From Nocardia anaemiae NBRC 100462 (lineage in GTDB: Bacteria; Actinomycetota; Actinomycetes; Mycobacteriales; Mycobacteriaceae), in contig NZ_BDAZ01000065.1 of NCBI RefSeq assembly GCF_001612725.1, positions 1 through 55,251 of the forward strand: a DNA stretch of 55,251 nt, in the 5' to 3' direction. Position 1 is the stretch's first letter. Each line of letters opens with the position of its first letter. This document shows, in pieces, positions 27,335 to 35,047 of this stretch. Both the position numbers and the translations under genes were made by a program. The notes under the pieces were generated by a model. It saw nothing but the letters and a program-made list of their open reading frames with translations. It was not told the origin of the DNA and ran no database searches.

Positions 27335-29170
27335 TCAGAACGCCGCTTCGTCCAGCTCCATGATGTCGTTGTCCACGTTGGACAGGATGGCGCGGGTCGC
27401 GGTCAGCTCCGGCAGCACATTGCGTGCGAAGAACTGCGCGACGCCGACCTTGCCCTGGTAGAACGACTCGTCGGCACCGGTCGCGCCATTGTCGAGTGCC
27501 TTGATGGCGACGTCGGCCTGACGCAGCAGCTGCCAACCGATGAGCAGGTCACCCACGGCGAGCAGGAAGCGCACCGAACCCAGACCGACCTTGTACAGCT
27601 CGCTCGGCTGCTCCTGGGCGCCCATCAGGTACCCGGTCAGCGTGGCGGCCATGGCCTGCACATCCTCGAGCGCGGTGGCGAGCAGCTTGCGCTCGGCCTT
27701 CAGTCGGCCGTTGCCCGCCTCGGACTCGATGAACTTCTGCACCTGTCCGGCCACATGGGCCAGCGCGACGCCGCGGTCACGGGCGATCTTGCGGAAGAAG
27801 AAGTCCTGCGCCTGGATCGCGGTGGTGCCCTCGTAGAGCGAGTCGATCTTCGCGTCGCGGATGTACTGCTCGATCGGGTAGTCCTGCAGGAAGCCGGAGC
27901 CACCGAAGGTCTGCAGCGATTCGGTCAGGTACTGGTAGGCCCGCTCGGAACCGACACCCTTGACGATCGGCAGCAGCAGATCATTGACGCGGAAGGCCAC
28001 ATCCTTATCGGCGCCGGAGACCAGCTCGGCGATGTCCGCATCCTGGTGCGCGGCGGTGTAGAGGTAGATGGCGCGCAGACCCTCGGCGTAGGCCTTCTGC
28101 ATGGCCAGGCTGCGGCGCACGTCCGGGTGGTGGGTGATGGTGACGCGCGGGGCGGCCTTATCGGTCATCTGGGTCAGGTCCGCACCCTGGACGCGCTGCT
28201 TGGCGTAGTCCAGTGCGTTGAGGTAACCGGTCGACAGGGTCGCGATGGCCTTGGTGCCGACCATCATGCGCGCGTTCTCGATGACGTCGAACATCTGCGC
28301 GATGCCGTTGTGCACCTCGCCGACCAGCCAGCCCTTAGCGGGCACGCCGTGGCCGCCGAAGGTGACCTCACAGGTGGCCGAGACCTTGATGCCCATTTTG
28401 TGCTCGACATTGGTGACGAAGACACCGTTGCGGTCGCCCAGGGTCTGGGTCTCGAAGTCGAAGTGCCACTTCGGCACGTAGAACAGCGACAGGCCCTTGG
28501 TGCCCGGACCGGCGCCCTCGGGGCGGGCCAGCACCAAGTGCATGATGTTCTCGAACAGGTCGTCGGAGTCACCCGAGGTGATGAAGCGCTTGACGCCCTC
28601 GATGTGCCAGGAGCCGTCCTCCTGCTTGATCGCCTTGGTGCGCCCGGCGCCGACATCGGAACCGGCATCCGGCTCGGTCAGCACCATGGTGGCGCCCCAG
28701 TTGCGATCGGCGATGATCTGGGCCCACTTCTTCTGCTCATCGGTGCCGTTGTTGTAGAACACCTGCGCGAAACCCGCACCGGCGGCGTACATCTGAGCAG
28801 GCGGGTTGGCGCCGAGGATCATCTCGCCCAGCGCCCAGGAGACGGCGCTCGGGGCGCCGAGGCCACCCAGTTCCTCACGGACGGCGACCTTGGCCCACCC
28901 CGCGTCTTCCAGCGCGCGGTAGGACTTCTTGAAGGATTCGGGGAGAGTGACCGTGTGGGTCTCGGGATCGAAGGTCGGCGGGTTGCGGTCACCGTCGACG
29001 AACGAATCGGCCAGCGGACCCTCGGCAAGACGACGCACCTCGTTGAGCATCTCCTTGACGGTCTCGGTGTCGAGATCGCCGTAGGCGTCGCTGTCGAGGA
29101 TGGTGCCGAGGCCGAGTACCTCGAAGAGGTTGAACTCCAGGTCGCGGACGTTGCTCTTGTAGTGGCCCAT
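27335..29170 (-). CDS. fadE5: FadE5, acyl-CoA dehydrogenase
   Basis: The 611-residue protein is an acyl-CoA dehydrogenase of the long type and matches mycobacterial FadE5 (Rv0244c) from its first residues (MGHYKSNVRDLEFNLFEVLG). FAD- and substrate-binding motifs are present: TMVLTEPDAGSDVG, RFITSGDSDD and ARMMVGTKAIATLSTGYL. The C-terminal active-site Glu lies in IDSLYEGTTAIQAQD. FadE5 oxidises acyl-CoA esters of broad chain length. The C-terminal extension (DNDIMELDEAAF) is typical. It is read alone, with two TTAC-N6-GTAA type dyads about 100-140 bp upstream, suggesting shared control with fabG4, fadA2 and the TetR gene. Confidence 0.96.
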   Translation of the reverse strand: MGHYKSNVRDLEFNLFEVLGLGTILDSDAYGDLDTETVKEMLNEVRRLAEGPLADSFVDGDRNPPTFDPETHTVTLPESFKKSYRALEDAGWAKVAVREELGGLGAPSAVSWALGEMILGANPPAQMYAAGAGFAQVFYNNGTDEQKKWAQIIADRNWGATMVLTEPDAGSDVGAGRTKAIKQEDGSWHIEGVKRFITSGDSDDLFENIMHLVLARPEGAGPGTKGLSLFYVPKWHFDFETQTLGDRNGVFVTNVEHKMGIKVSATCEVTFGGHGVPAKGWLVGEVHNGIAQMFDVIENARMMVGTKAIATLSTGYLNALDYAKQRVQGADLTQMTDKAAPRVTITHHPDVRRSLAMQKAYAEGLRAIYLYTAAHQDADIAELVSGADKDVAFRVNDLLLPIVKGVGSERAYQYLTESLQTFGGSGFLQDYPIEQYIRDAKIDSLYEGTTAIQAQDFFFRKIARDRGVALAHVAGQVQKFIESEAGNGRLKAERKLLATALEDVQAMAATLTGYLMGAQEQPSELYKVGLGSVRFLLAVGDLLIGWQLLRQADVAIKALDNGATGADESFYQGKVGVAQFFARNVLPELTATRAILSNVDNDIMELDEAAF

Positions 29171-29266
29171 TTCTGTTACTCACTCTCCGTTGAGTTGGTG
29201 CGGTCGGTTGGTTGCCGTTCCCGCCCGTTGTCCGTCCACCGGGTAGCCTTGCCGGTATTCCGCATG

Positions 29267-29307
29267 CTACTCGCGGGTAACTTATCCGCCATATTACCGG
29301 TCGGTAA
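29267..29307. promoter_or_regulatory. Two putative TetR operators upstream of fadE5
   Basis: Site 1 (29293-29308) is a perfect dyad, ATTACCG-GT-CGGTAAT. Site 2 (29267-29280) is CTACTCGCGGGTAA, one base off TTAC-N6-GTAA. Their centres are 27 bp apart. Both resemble the sites at 14363 and 19014. The hydrolase gene at 29472 diverges from fadE5, so it could also be affected. Confidence 0.65.
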
Positions 29308-29471
29308 TGGGGGCGCAAAGGCTCGAGCGGGCAAATGTGATGTGAAAAACACTCGAATGCGTTGCCGTTCGTCTACGGCTCGCGTAGGAGACGACCGAGC
29401 GCGTTTGCCAACGCAGGTCTGGCGGCCGACTGGCTGGGCATCTCCGAATAGCTGGCGACTACCGTGAAGCT

Positions 29472-30068
29472 GTGCGAATCGAGACGAGCGCGGGCCCCGC
29501 GGAGATCGAGCTCGACAAGCCGCGCAAGGCGGCGTTCCTACTGCTGCTCACGCATGGATCCGGCGGTGGTGTCGACGCGAAAGACCTTCTCGCCGTTCGC
29601 GATTGCGCCTACCAGCTGGGCGGCGCGGTAGCGCGGGTGATGCAGCCGTATCGGGTCGCGGGACGACGCGCGCCCGGGTCCGCGGTCAAGCAGGACGAGG
29701 CCTGGCTCGAGATCGTCGCCGACCTGCGCAAGCGGGTGAAGAAGGGTCCGCTGATCCAAGGTGGCCGCAGCAATGGCGCCCGGGTGGCCTGCCGCACCGC
29801 CATTGCCGCCGATGCGCGTGGCGTGCTCGCGTTGTCATTCCCGCTGCATCCGCCAGGTAAACCGGAGCAGACGCGTCGCGAGGAACTGCTGGCCGCGGGC
29901 GATATCGAAGTCGTCGTGATCAACGGTGCGAACGACCCATTCGGGATCCCCGACCCCGCCGATGCCACCGAAGTGCGCGTTATCCCTGGTCAGCCGCACT
30001 CCTTCCGATCGGGATTCGACATCATCACCGAGACGGTCACGCCCTGGTTGCAGCGCTGGTCACAGTAG
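29472..30068 (+). CDS. Small alpha/beta-hydrolase (Tex30/KANL3-like)
   Basis: The 198-residue product is a compact alpha/beta-hydrolase. It has an oxyanion region LLLTHGSGGGVDAKDL, a nucleophile elbow GGRSNGARVAC with Ser in GxSxG-like context, and a late acid/His pair in NGANDPFGIPDP and PGQPHSFRSG. This fits the dienelactone-hydrolase-related Tex30/KANL3 group. The substrate is unknown. GTG 29472 is the first in frame and lacks a strong binding site. It is divergent from fadE5, and the operator pair lies in the gap between them. Confidence 0.75.
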   Translation: MRIETSAGPAEIELDKPRKAAFLLLLTHGSGGGVDAKDLLAVRDCAYQLGGAVARVMQPYRVAGRRAPGSAVKQDEAWLEIVADLRKRVKKGPLIQGGRSNGARVACRTAIAADARGVLALSFPLHPPGKPEQTRREELLAAGDIEVVVINGANDPFGIPDPADATEVRVIPGQPHSFRSGFDIITETVTPWLQRWSQ

Positions 30069-30600
30069 CGGCGCTCATGTACAGCCCGGGATCTGCACGC
30101 CGAGGCTGCCTGTGACAGGTGGCGCGATATGCCACGCCTGCGCTTTGCGCGCCCCGTGTGAAATCTGATGTTTGCGTAGTGAGTTGAGGCCTGTGTGCTC
30201 TGAGGCGGATTCGGCGACGACAACGGTCGACCGCCCGCTGAACTCGGTATCGAACCGCCGCGCGTGCCCTCGACGATGCCGCCGATGAGTTCGACGGGTG
30301 TGTCCGAGGCGGCGGCGATGCCGAAAGACTGGGTGGTCGGCTGAGGCCTGCGCGGCTGAGATGTGCGTTGAGGCCCTGCGCGTGCTTTGAGGCAGATTCG
30401 GCGAAGGGAACGGTCAGACCTGCCGCGGACCTGCAGAATCGGACGGCCGAGTGTGCCACCGGTGCCACCGATGAGTCCGGCGGGTGCGTCGGAGGCGATG
30501 GCGATGCCGAGGGACTGCGTGGTCGGCTGAGGTCTGCGGGGGCTCAGATGTACCTGGTGCGTTGAACCGTGCGTGGTGGGCGAGAATGCGGCAGCGTCGG
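30069..30600. other. 532-bp non-coding stretch holding a duplicated unit
   Basis: I see no gene with a start codon here. Most of the stretch is occupied by two imperfect copies of a 184-194-bp unit (30183-30560). The minus strand is open in one frame across both copies, reading QSLGIAIASDAPAGLIGG in one copy and QSFGIAAASDTPVELIGG in the other, but no start codon or binding site precedes it. It may be a decayed coding repeat. Confidence 0.5.
30183..30560. repeat. Imperfect tandem duplication, about 184-bp unit, two copies plus a stub
   Basis: Copy 1 starts GTTGAGGC at 30183, copy 2 at 30367, and a third start GTTGAACC appears at 30561. Shared blocks are GAGGCGGATTCGGCGA / GAGGCAGATTCGGCGA, CCGATGAGTTCGACGGGTG / CCGATGAGTCCGGCGGGTG and GGTGGTCGGCTGAGG / CGTGGTCGGCTGAGG, in the same order and spacing. 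Confidence 0.8.
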
Positions 30601-31302
30601 TCAGCTCGGGGATGCGGGTTCGACGGGTGGCGGGTCTGTCGGGGGCTTGGTGGCGATGACCAGTGCGTCGATGGCGTCGCGTTCCTCGGTAGGGCGGTAG
30701 ATGCGGTCGGCGATGCGGACCCGGATGCGGTGCGGATCGGGGCCCAGGTCATCGATGATGTCGTCGGGAGTGAACAGGACCGAAGGGTCCTTCGGGCCGC
30801 CGAAGCCCTCGGTGAGATTGCTGGTGTCGTGTCCGAGGATCAACAGGGTGCCCTCGGGGGCGAGTAGATCGGCGAGGCGGCGGACCAGCGGACGGCGTTG
30901 CTCGGCGGGTAGGTGCAGGAAGACCATCAGCACGAGTTCGTAGGGGCCGGTTATGCCCGCGGCATCCAGGTCGGTGACATCGGCGCACTGCCAGCTGATC
31001 CGGCTGCGGACCGAGCGGGACAGTCGGCTCGCGATGGTGCGGCCCTTATCAATACCTACCTGTGAATAGTCGACGGCATGCACGTGCCAGCCGTGCGTGG
31101 CCAACCACAGCGCATTGCGTCCTTCGCCGCAGGCGAGATCGAGGGCACGCGGCAGTGCGGGCGGCTCGCCGTCGGGACTGTCCGGCATCACCGGCGCGTT
31201 CCGCTCCAACCCGTAGACATGCTCCACCACGGTGCTGTTCGGCGGCGCACCCCAAACCAGTTCACTCTGCGTATACCGCGTATCCCAATCGGCCGCGTCC
31301 AT
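30601..31302 (-). CDS. Class I SAM-dependent methyltransferase
   Basis: The 233-residue protein starts MDAADWDTRYTQSELVWG and has the SAM-binding motif I ALDLACGEGRNALWLA, then the acidic ribose-binding end of strand 2 (VHAVDYSQVGIDKGR). Motifs ELVLMVFLHLP and GTLLILGHDTSNL follow. This is the TehB/thiopurine-methyltransferase-like group. The substrate is unknown. It stands alone on the minus strand; downstream is the duplicated stretch. The ATG at 31302 fits the family N-terminus. Confidence 0.88.
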   Translation of the reverse strand: MDAADWDTRYTQSELVWGAPPNSTVVEHVYGLERNAPVMPDSPDGEPPALPRALDLACGEGRNALWLATHGWHVHAVDYSQVGIDKGRTIASRLSRSVRSRISWQCADVTDLDAAGITGPYELVLMVFLHLPAEQRRPLVRRLADLLAPEGTLLILGHDTSNLTEGFGGPKDPSVLFTPDDIIDDLGPDPHRIRVRIADRIYRPTEERDAIDALVIATKPPTDPPPVEPASPS

Positions 31303-31524
31303 ATGCGCGAGTGTATTGCCCGCACGCCGCCCGATGCTCCTGTGCCATGCGATGCCCGCCCAGCCGCGATCGCCCCACGACCCGCCCTGCGCTGCGTGCT
31401 AGGCGTGCGCCGTGCGGCCGCGTGGTGGGCGTGCACCCGTGACGGCCGCGCATTGCGCACCCGCCACGATCGCGAATCCCTCCGCCGTGTGCGTCGGGGA
31501 TATCGTTGCTGGTCGGCCAGAGCT

Positions 31525-32772
31525 CTAGGCGCTCGCTTGCGGTAGCCAGTGCACCGGTGAGGTCTCGCGGATGTGGACGAGTACGTCGAAAGCGTCTGCG
31601 AGGGATCGCACTGTGGTGTGGGCGGTGGCGTCCTCGGCCGGATCGTAGATGCCGCTGATCGTGCGCAGCTTGGCCGGACCGTGCAGCCACTGCCGCACCG
31701 ATTCCGGTGCGGCGCTGTGCAAGTCGATGTAGAAGGCGGGCAGATCCACTGTGCCGAGCGCTGCGTCGACCAGCTCCGGCTGCGGTTCCGGTGCCACTGC
31801 CATACCGAGGTCCCCGTGATGGAAACCGATGGCCACCGAGACGTACCCGGCATCGAAATGTTCGCGCAAATAGCTACCGGTGCCACGGAATTCGGAGGTC
31901 TCCGCCGGACCGGCGCCGAGGGTGAGGGCCGCGGTGTGGGCGATGCCGTCCCAATACGCGATTTTCACGCCGGTATCTCGCTGCCATTCGATGACGCGAT
32001 CCGCGGCGGGCCGCTCATCGCGCGCGAAACCACCCTGTCCGGCGACGCTTTTCTCGTGGAATTCGACGATGAGCCGCAGATGTGTCAGTGCGTTTTCGAA
32101 TTCTGTTGTGGTCGGAAGCTTTTCGAATAAATTCAAGGCATCGCGTGCGTCGTCGACAAAGGCGCGCCCGGGGTGAATTCCCTGATGGCGCTGCACATGT
32201 TCATCGATCTGATGCGCGGTGCGTATCGGGTCGAGGTGGGATTCGATGGCGGCCAACCGATCCGGTGCATGCCTTCGAACATAATCGAGCACCACATCGT
32301 AATCCGACGGTTCGGCGCGCGGCGGCTCGACGCCGAAAATCCGCACGGGATCTTCCGGGTGCTCCTTATTGAATTCACGAATCCACCCCAGTGCCGCCGC
32401 CATTTCGGCGGTCCGGGTCGGCCGCCACGCATCCGCGAGCACGGATTCGGGATCACCGGTGCCGGTTCGCACATAGGCATCGAGCCGCTCACCGGAACGC
32501 GCACTGTCCTGTACCGCGAGCGCGCGAAAACCGTATTTCGCCACGAGCACCCGGAATACCCGCTCACGCAGTCCGAATGTCTGTCGGGAAAACCGGGTCG
32601 ACTCGCCGAGCCCGACCACGGTCGCCGATCCCAGCCGCTCGTTCAATTCCGCGATATCTGATCCGACGCTATTCGAACCCGTATCGAAAATCGGCCGTGC
32701 CTGTGTGCGCAGCCATTCGCGCAAATCCGAAGTGCCGGTATCCGATTCGCTGGATGCGAGGGTGGTGCCCAT
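31525..32772 (-). CDS. Erythromycin-esterase-family protein with altered active site
   Basis: The 415-residue protein has the EreA/EreB fold pattern: VVGLGESTRFSRQTFGLR near residue 53, LVAKYGFRALAVQDS, RIFGVEPPRAEPSDYDVV, IAYWDGIAHTAALTLG and SYLREHFDAGYVSVAIGFHHG. In active family members the first motif reads G-E-x-T-H-G, and its His is catalytic. Here that position is Arg60, and the Glu expected after the second strand is replaced by Gln/Asp. The His of IAHTAA remains. Macrolide hydrolysis is therefore doubtful, and another function or a non-catalytic role is likely. A hairpin separates it from the upstream DUF4185 gene. Confidence 0.8.
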   Translation of the reverse strand: MGTTLASSESDTGTSDLREWLRTQARPIFDTGSNSVGSDIAELNERLGSATVVGLGESTRFSRQTFGLRERVFRVLVAKYGFRALAVQDSARSGERLDAYVRTGTGDPESVLADAWRPTRTAEMAAALGWIREFNKEHPEDPVRIFGVEPPRAEPSDYDVVLDYVRRHAPDRLAAIESHLDPIRTAHQIDEHVQRHQGIHPGRAFVDDARDALNLFEKLPTTTEFENALTHLRLIVEFHEKSVAGQGGFARDERPAADRVIEWQRDTGVKIAYWDGIAHTAALTLGAGPAETSEFRGTGSYLREHFDAGYVSVAIGFHHGDLGMAVAPEPQPELVDAALGTVDLPAFYIDLHSAAPESVRQWLHGPAKLRTISGIYDPAEDATAHTTVRSLADAFDVLVHIRETSPVHWLPQASA

Positions 32773-32857
32773 GGTCTCTCCCGAAGCTCGACGACTCGAC
32801 TCGCCCCAGCCTCATACCTGAAGTGCCATTGAGGTCAAGTCGGTGGAACATTTCGCA

Positions 32858-32884
32858 CATGGCCGCGGGCAGGCCGCGGCCATG
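32858..32884. terminator. Hairpin terminator after the second DUF4185 gene
   Basis: Perfect 11-bp arms CATGGCCGCGG and CCGCGGCCATG (32874-32884) enclose a 5-nt loop. It is just downstream of the DUF4185 stop on the minus strand and upstream of the Ere-like gene. Confidence 0.7.
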
Positions 32885-32898
32885 CGCCGTGGGAAGGA

Positions 32899-34008
32899 CT
32901 AGAGCGTGGCGCGCATCAGAATCACGTTGTACTGGGTGTGCACCGTGGTGACGAAGTACAGATCGCGCCCGGTCTGGTACGGGAAGATCGACGGAGCGTA
33001 TGCGGCCGGGAGCTCGCGGGTGTCGATCAGCACCTCGGGATCGCTCCACGGACCCGCCGGTGAGCTGGCGCGTCGCATGACCACCGAGTTGAACGGGTCG
33101 GTGGTGAGTGAGATGAACTGGCCGAGGTACGCGTTGTACTGCACCGACATCTCGCCGACGCCCCCCATGATCGGCGCCGCGGCATCGACATCGCCCTTCT
33201 TGCTCCAATGCTCGCCGTCCCAGTACTCGTACTCGCCCAAGTTCGCGATATCGCCTTCCCGGACCCGCGCGATGTATGCCGCCCGGTTGCGCCCGGCCTG
33301 GGTGCCGTATTCGTAGACGTAGCCACCGTCCTTGACGAATGCGTTCATCTGGAAGTTGGCATTGCCGCCCTCATTCGGCCGCCGGGTCTCGGGTAGCTCG
33401 GCCCAGGTCTCACCGTTATCGCCGGAGACGGCGAGTCCGGAGAAATTCGTGGTCCACCGGCCGATATCGTCCCAGCTCTGCACCGACATCAGGCTCATGT
33501 ACTGCACGCCGCCGACCGAAATACCAGCGGTGGGGATCCGACTGATCTCGATGAATGGAATCTTCGGGCTGGGAATCAGATCGCGCGCCTGGCCGAAGAT
33601 ATCGCGCACGACGCTGTCGAAGTAGATGCCGTTGGACGGATCGTGGGTGTGGCTGCGCACGAGAATATTGCTGCGCCACGCCCAGGTGCTGCCCGCGAGC
33701 AGATTCGGCAGGCCGAGTCCGGCGGTATCGCCGAATGCGGTCAGCATCTCGCCGTTTCCGTTATCCCACATGATCCCCAGATCGGTGCCGAGCACGTTAT
33801 AGGACTGGGTGTTATTCGGGCTGGCCATGCCGGTCACCTGGAATACCGCCCTGGTTCGGCCGACCAGATTGGGAAGTCCATTGGTGCCGTTCAATACCGG
33901 GATCGGATTGATCGCATTGGGGTTTGCCGTGGCTGGGGTAGTCGCTGCGAGGAGCAATGCCGAAGCTCCTGCCAGTGCCGAGAGCAAGGCGGACGCGGTT
34001 TTGTGCAA
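32899..34008 (-). CDS. Secreted DUF4185 protein, possible endo-D-arabinanase (copy 2)
   Basis: The 369-residue paralogue of the 24821-25924 protein has a Sec signal ending near LAATTPATA-NP. It carries the same DUF4185 landmarks: VLGTDLGIMWDNGNGEM, LTAFGDTAGLG, GVQYMSLMSVQSWD and the ending FPYQTGRDLYFVTTVHTQYN. The start is TTG 34008, with GGAGGG 9 nt upstream. As for copy 1, D-arabinan hydrolysis is the best guess from recent work on the family. Differences cluster in the loop after FSGLAVSGDNGETW, so the two copies may differ in specificity. Confidence 0.83.
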   Translation of the reverse strand: MHKTASALLSALAGASALLLAATTPATANPNAINPIPVLNGTNGLPNLVGRTRAVFQVTGMASPNNTQSYNVLGTDLGIMWDNGNGEMLTAFGDTAGLGLPNLLAGSTWAWRSNILVRSHTHDPSNGIYFDSVVRDIFGQARDLIPSPKIPFIEISRIPTAGISVGGVQYMSLMSVQSWDDIGRWTTNFSGLAVSGDNGETWAELPETRRPNEGGNANFQMNAFVKDGGYVYEYGTQAGRNRAAYIARVREGDIANLGEYEYWDGEHWSKKGDVDAAAPIMGGVGEMSVQYNAYLGQFISLTTDPFNSVVMRRASSPAGPWSDPEVLIDTRELPAAYAPSIFPYQTGRDLYFVTTVHTQYNVILMRATL

Positions 34009-34187
34009 GTCTCAAAGCCCTCCGGTTCTGGCCGAAGTGGCACGGTACGCACGCCCCCACACCGTGTGTCGTGTCACATTTCGGCTGGCTGGCAAATCGT
34101 TCAAGATGCTAACAGCGAAACCGCGGAAATTGGTGGCTTGAGTGATTCGATTGGAAACTTGTAAGCGTAGCGCTACCTGAATTGTGA

Positions 34188-34937
34188 TCAGCGACTACGG
34201 GATATGGCCTGCCGCAGGATCAACGGCAGCTGGGAGGCCCGTTCGATGGCGAAGGTGCGCCGAGCCGAGGCGTGCCAGGAGCGATCGAAGAGTTGTTTGG
34301 CGCCCGCGACGGCGCGCGGGGGGCGGATGGCGATGCGATCGGCGAGCCTTTCCGCCGCCGCGATCGGATCCGCGGTCACCTCGGTGACCAGGCCGATCCG
34401 CTCGGCGTATGCGGCGTCCACGATATCGGCGGTCATGGCCAGCAGCAGTGCCTTGTCGACGCCGATCAGCCGGGACAGCGTCGCCGCGCCGGTCATATCC
34501 GGGACCAGGCCGTACTTGGCCTCCATTACCGAGAACTCCGCGTCGGGGCTGGCGAAGCGGACATCGGCGGCCATTGCGATCTGCAGTCCGCCGCCGTAGC
34601 AGTGGCCGTGCACCGCCGCGATCACCGGCACCGAGAGTCGACGCCAGGCCCAGCAGGCCTCTTGAAAGGTGTTGGTGCCGCGCCATGGCAGCGGTATGAA
34701 GCCGCGGACGGCGGCGAGCGGATCGCGCTTGGCCCCGGCGATGTCGAGGCCGCTGCTGAAACTCGGGCCGTTGCCGGACAGGATGACCGCGCGGACCTCC
34801 TTGTGGCCTGCGACGGCATGCGCGGTCGTGACGAGATCGCGCAGCATCTCGATGGTCAGGCCGTTGTGCTTATCCGGCCGGTTCAGCCTGACGTAGGCGC
34901 GGTCGTCGACGAACTCCAGCTCGATATTCGAAGCCAT
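34188..34937 (-). CDS. Enoyl-CoA hydratase/isomerase family protein (crotonase)
   Basis: The 249-residue crotonase has the oxyanion-hole motifs GPSFSSGLDIAGAK and AAVHGHCYGGGLQIAMAADV. The catalytic pair positions follow with AEFSVMEAKYGLVPDMTG; one Glu is present and the second is Asp, a pattern seen in several crotonase subtypes. The reaction (hydration, isomerisation or thioester hydrolysis) cannot be fixed. It is divergent from the thiolase-like operon, with the long dyad at 35012-35033 in the promoter gap, about 75 bp from its start, suggesting joint control. Confidence 0.85.
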   Translation of the reverse strand: MASNIELEFVDDRAYVRLNRPDKHNGLTIEMLRDLVTTAHAVAGHKEVRAVILSGNGPSFSSGLDIAGAKRDPLAAVRGFIPLPWRGTNTFQEACWAWRRLSVPVIAAVHGHCYGGGLQIAMAADVRFASPDAEFSVMEAKYGLVPDMTGAATLSRLIGVDKALLLAMTADIVDAAYAERIGLVTEVTADPIAAAERLADRIAIRPPRAVAGAKQLFDRSWHASARRTFAIERASQLPLILRQAISRSR

Positions 34938-35011
34938 TCCCGGATCTTACCCGCGGGTCAGTTCGAGGGCTATTGCCTGCACGCATGCGGTTTGCTCTAA
35001 TCGAACGCAAG

Positions 35012-35033
35012 TTACCGTCAACATTGACGGTAA
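35012..35033. promoter_or_regulatory. Putative TetR operator of the acyl-CoA operon
   Basis: Perfect 10-bp arms TTACCGTCAA and TTGACGGTAA are separated by CA. It lies 15 bp before the GTG of the thiolase-like gene and 75 bp from the divergent crotonase start. The operon ends in a TetR gene (37400), the natural candidate to bind it. Confidence 0.78.
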
Positions 35034-35047
35034 AGAGTGGAGGAACC

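Noticed and set aside
27110..29467. A 785-residue open frame on the + strand opposite fadE5
   Set aside because: It is the antisense shadow of fadE5, produced by GC-rich codon bias. Its sequence is Gly/Val/His/Asp-rich with no domain pattern, and fadE5 is certain.
30601..31302. rRNA or antibiotic-resistance methyltransferase
   Set aside because: Only general SAM motifs are visible; nothing ties it to ribosomal RNA.
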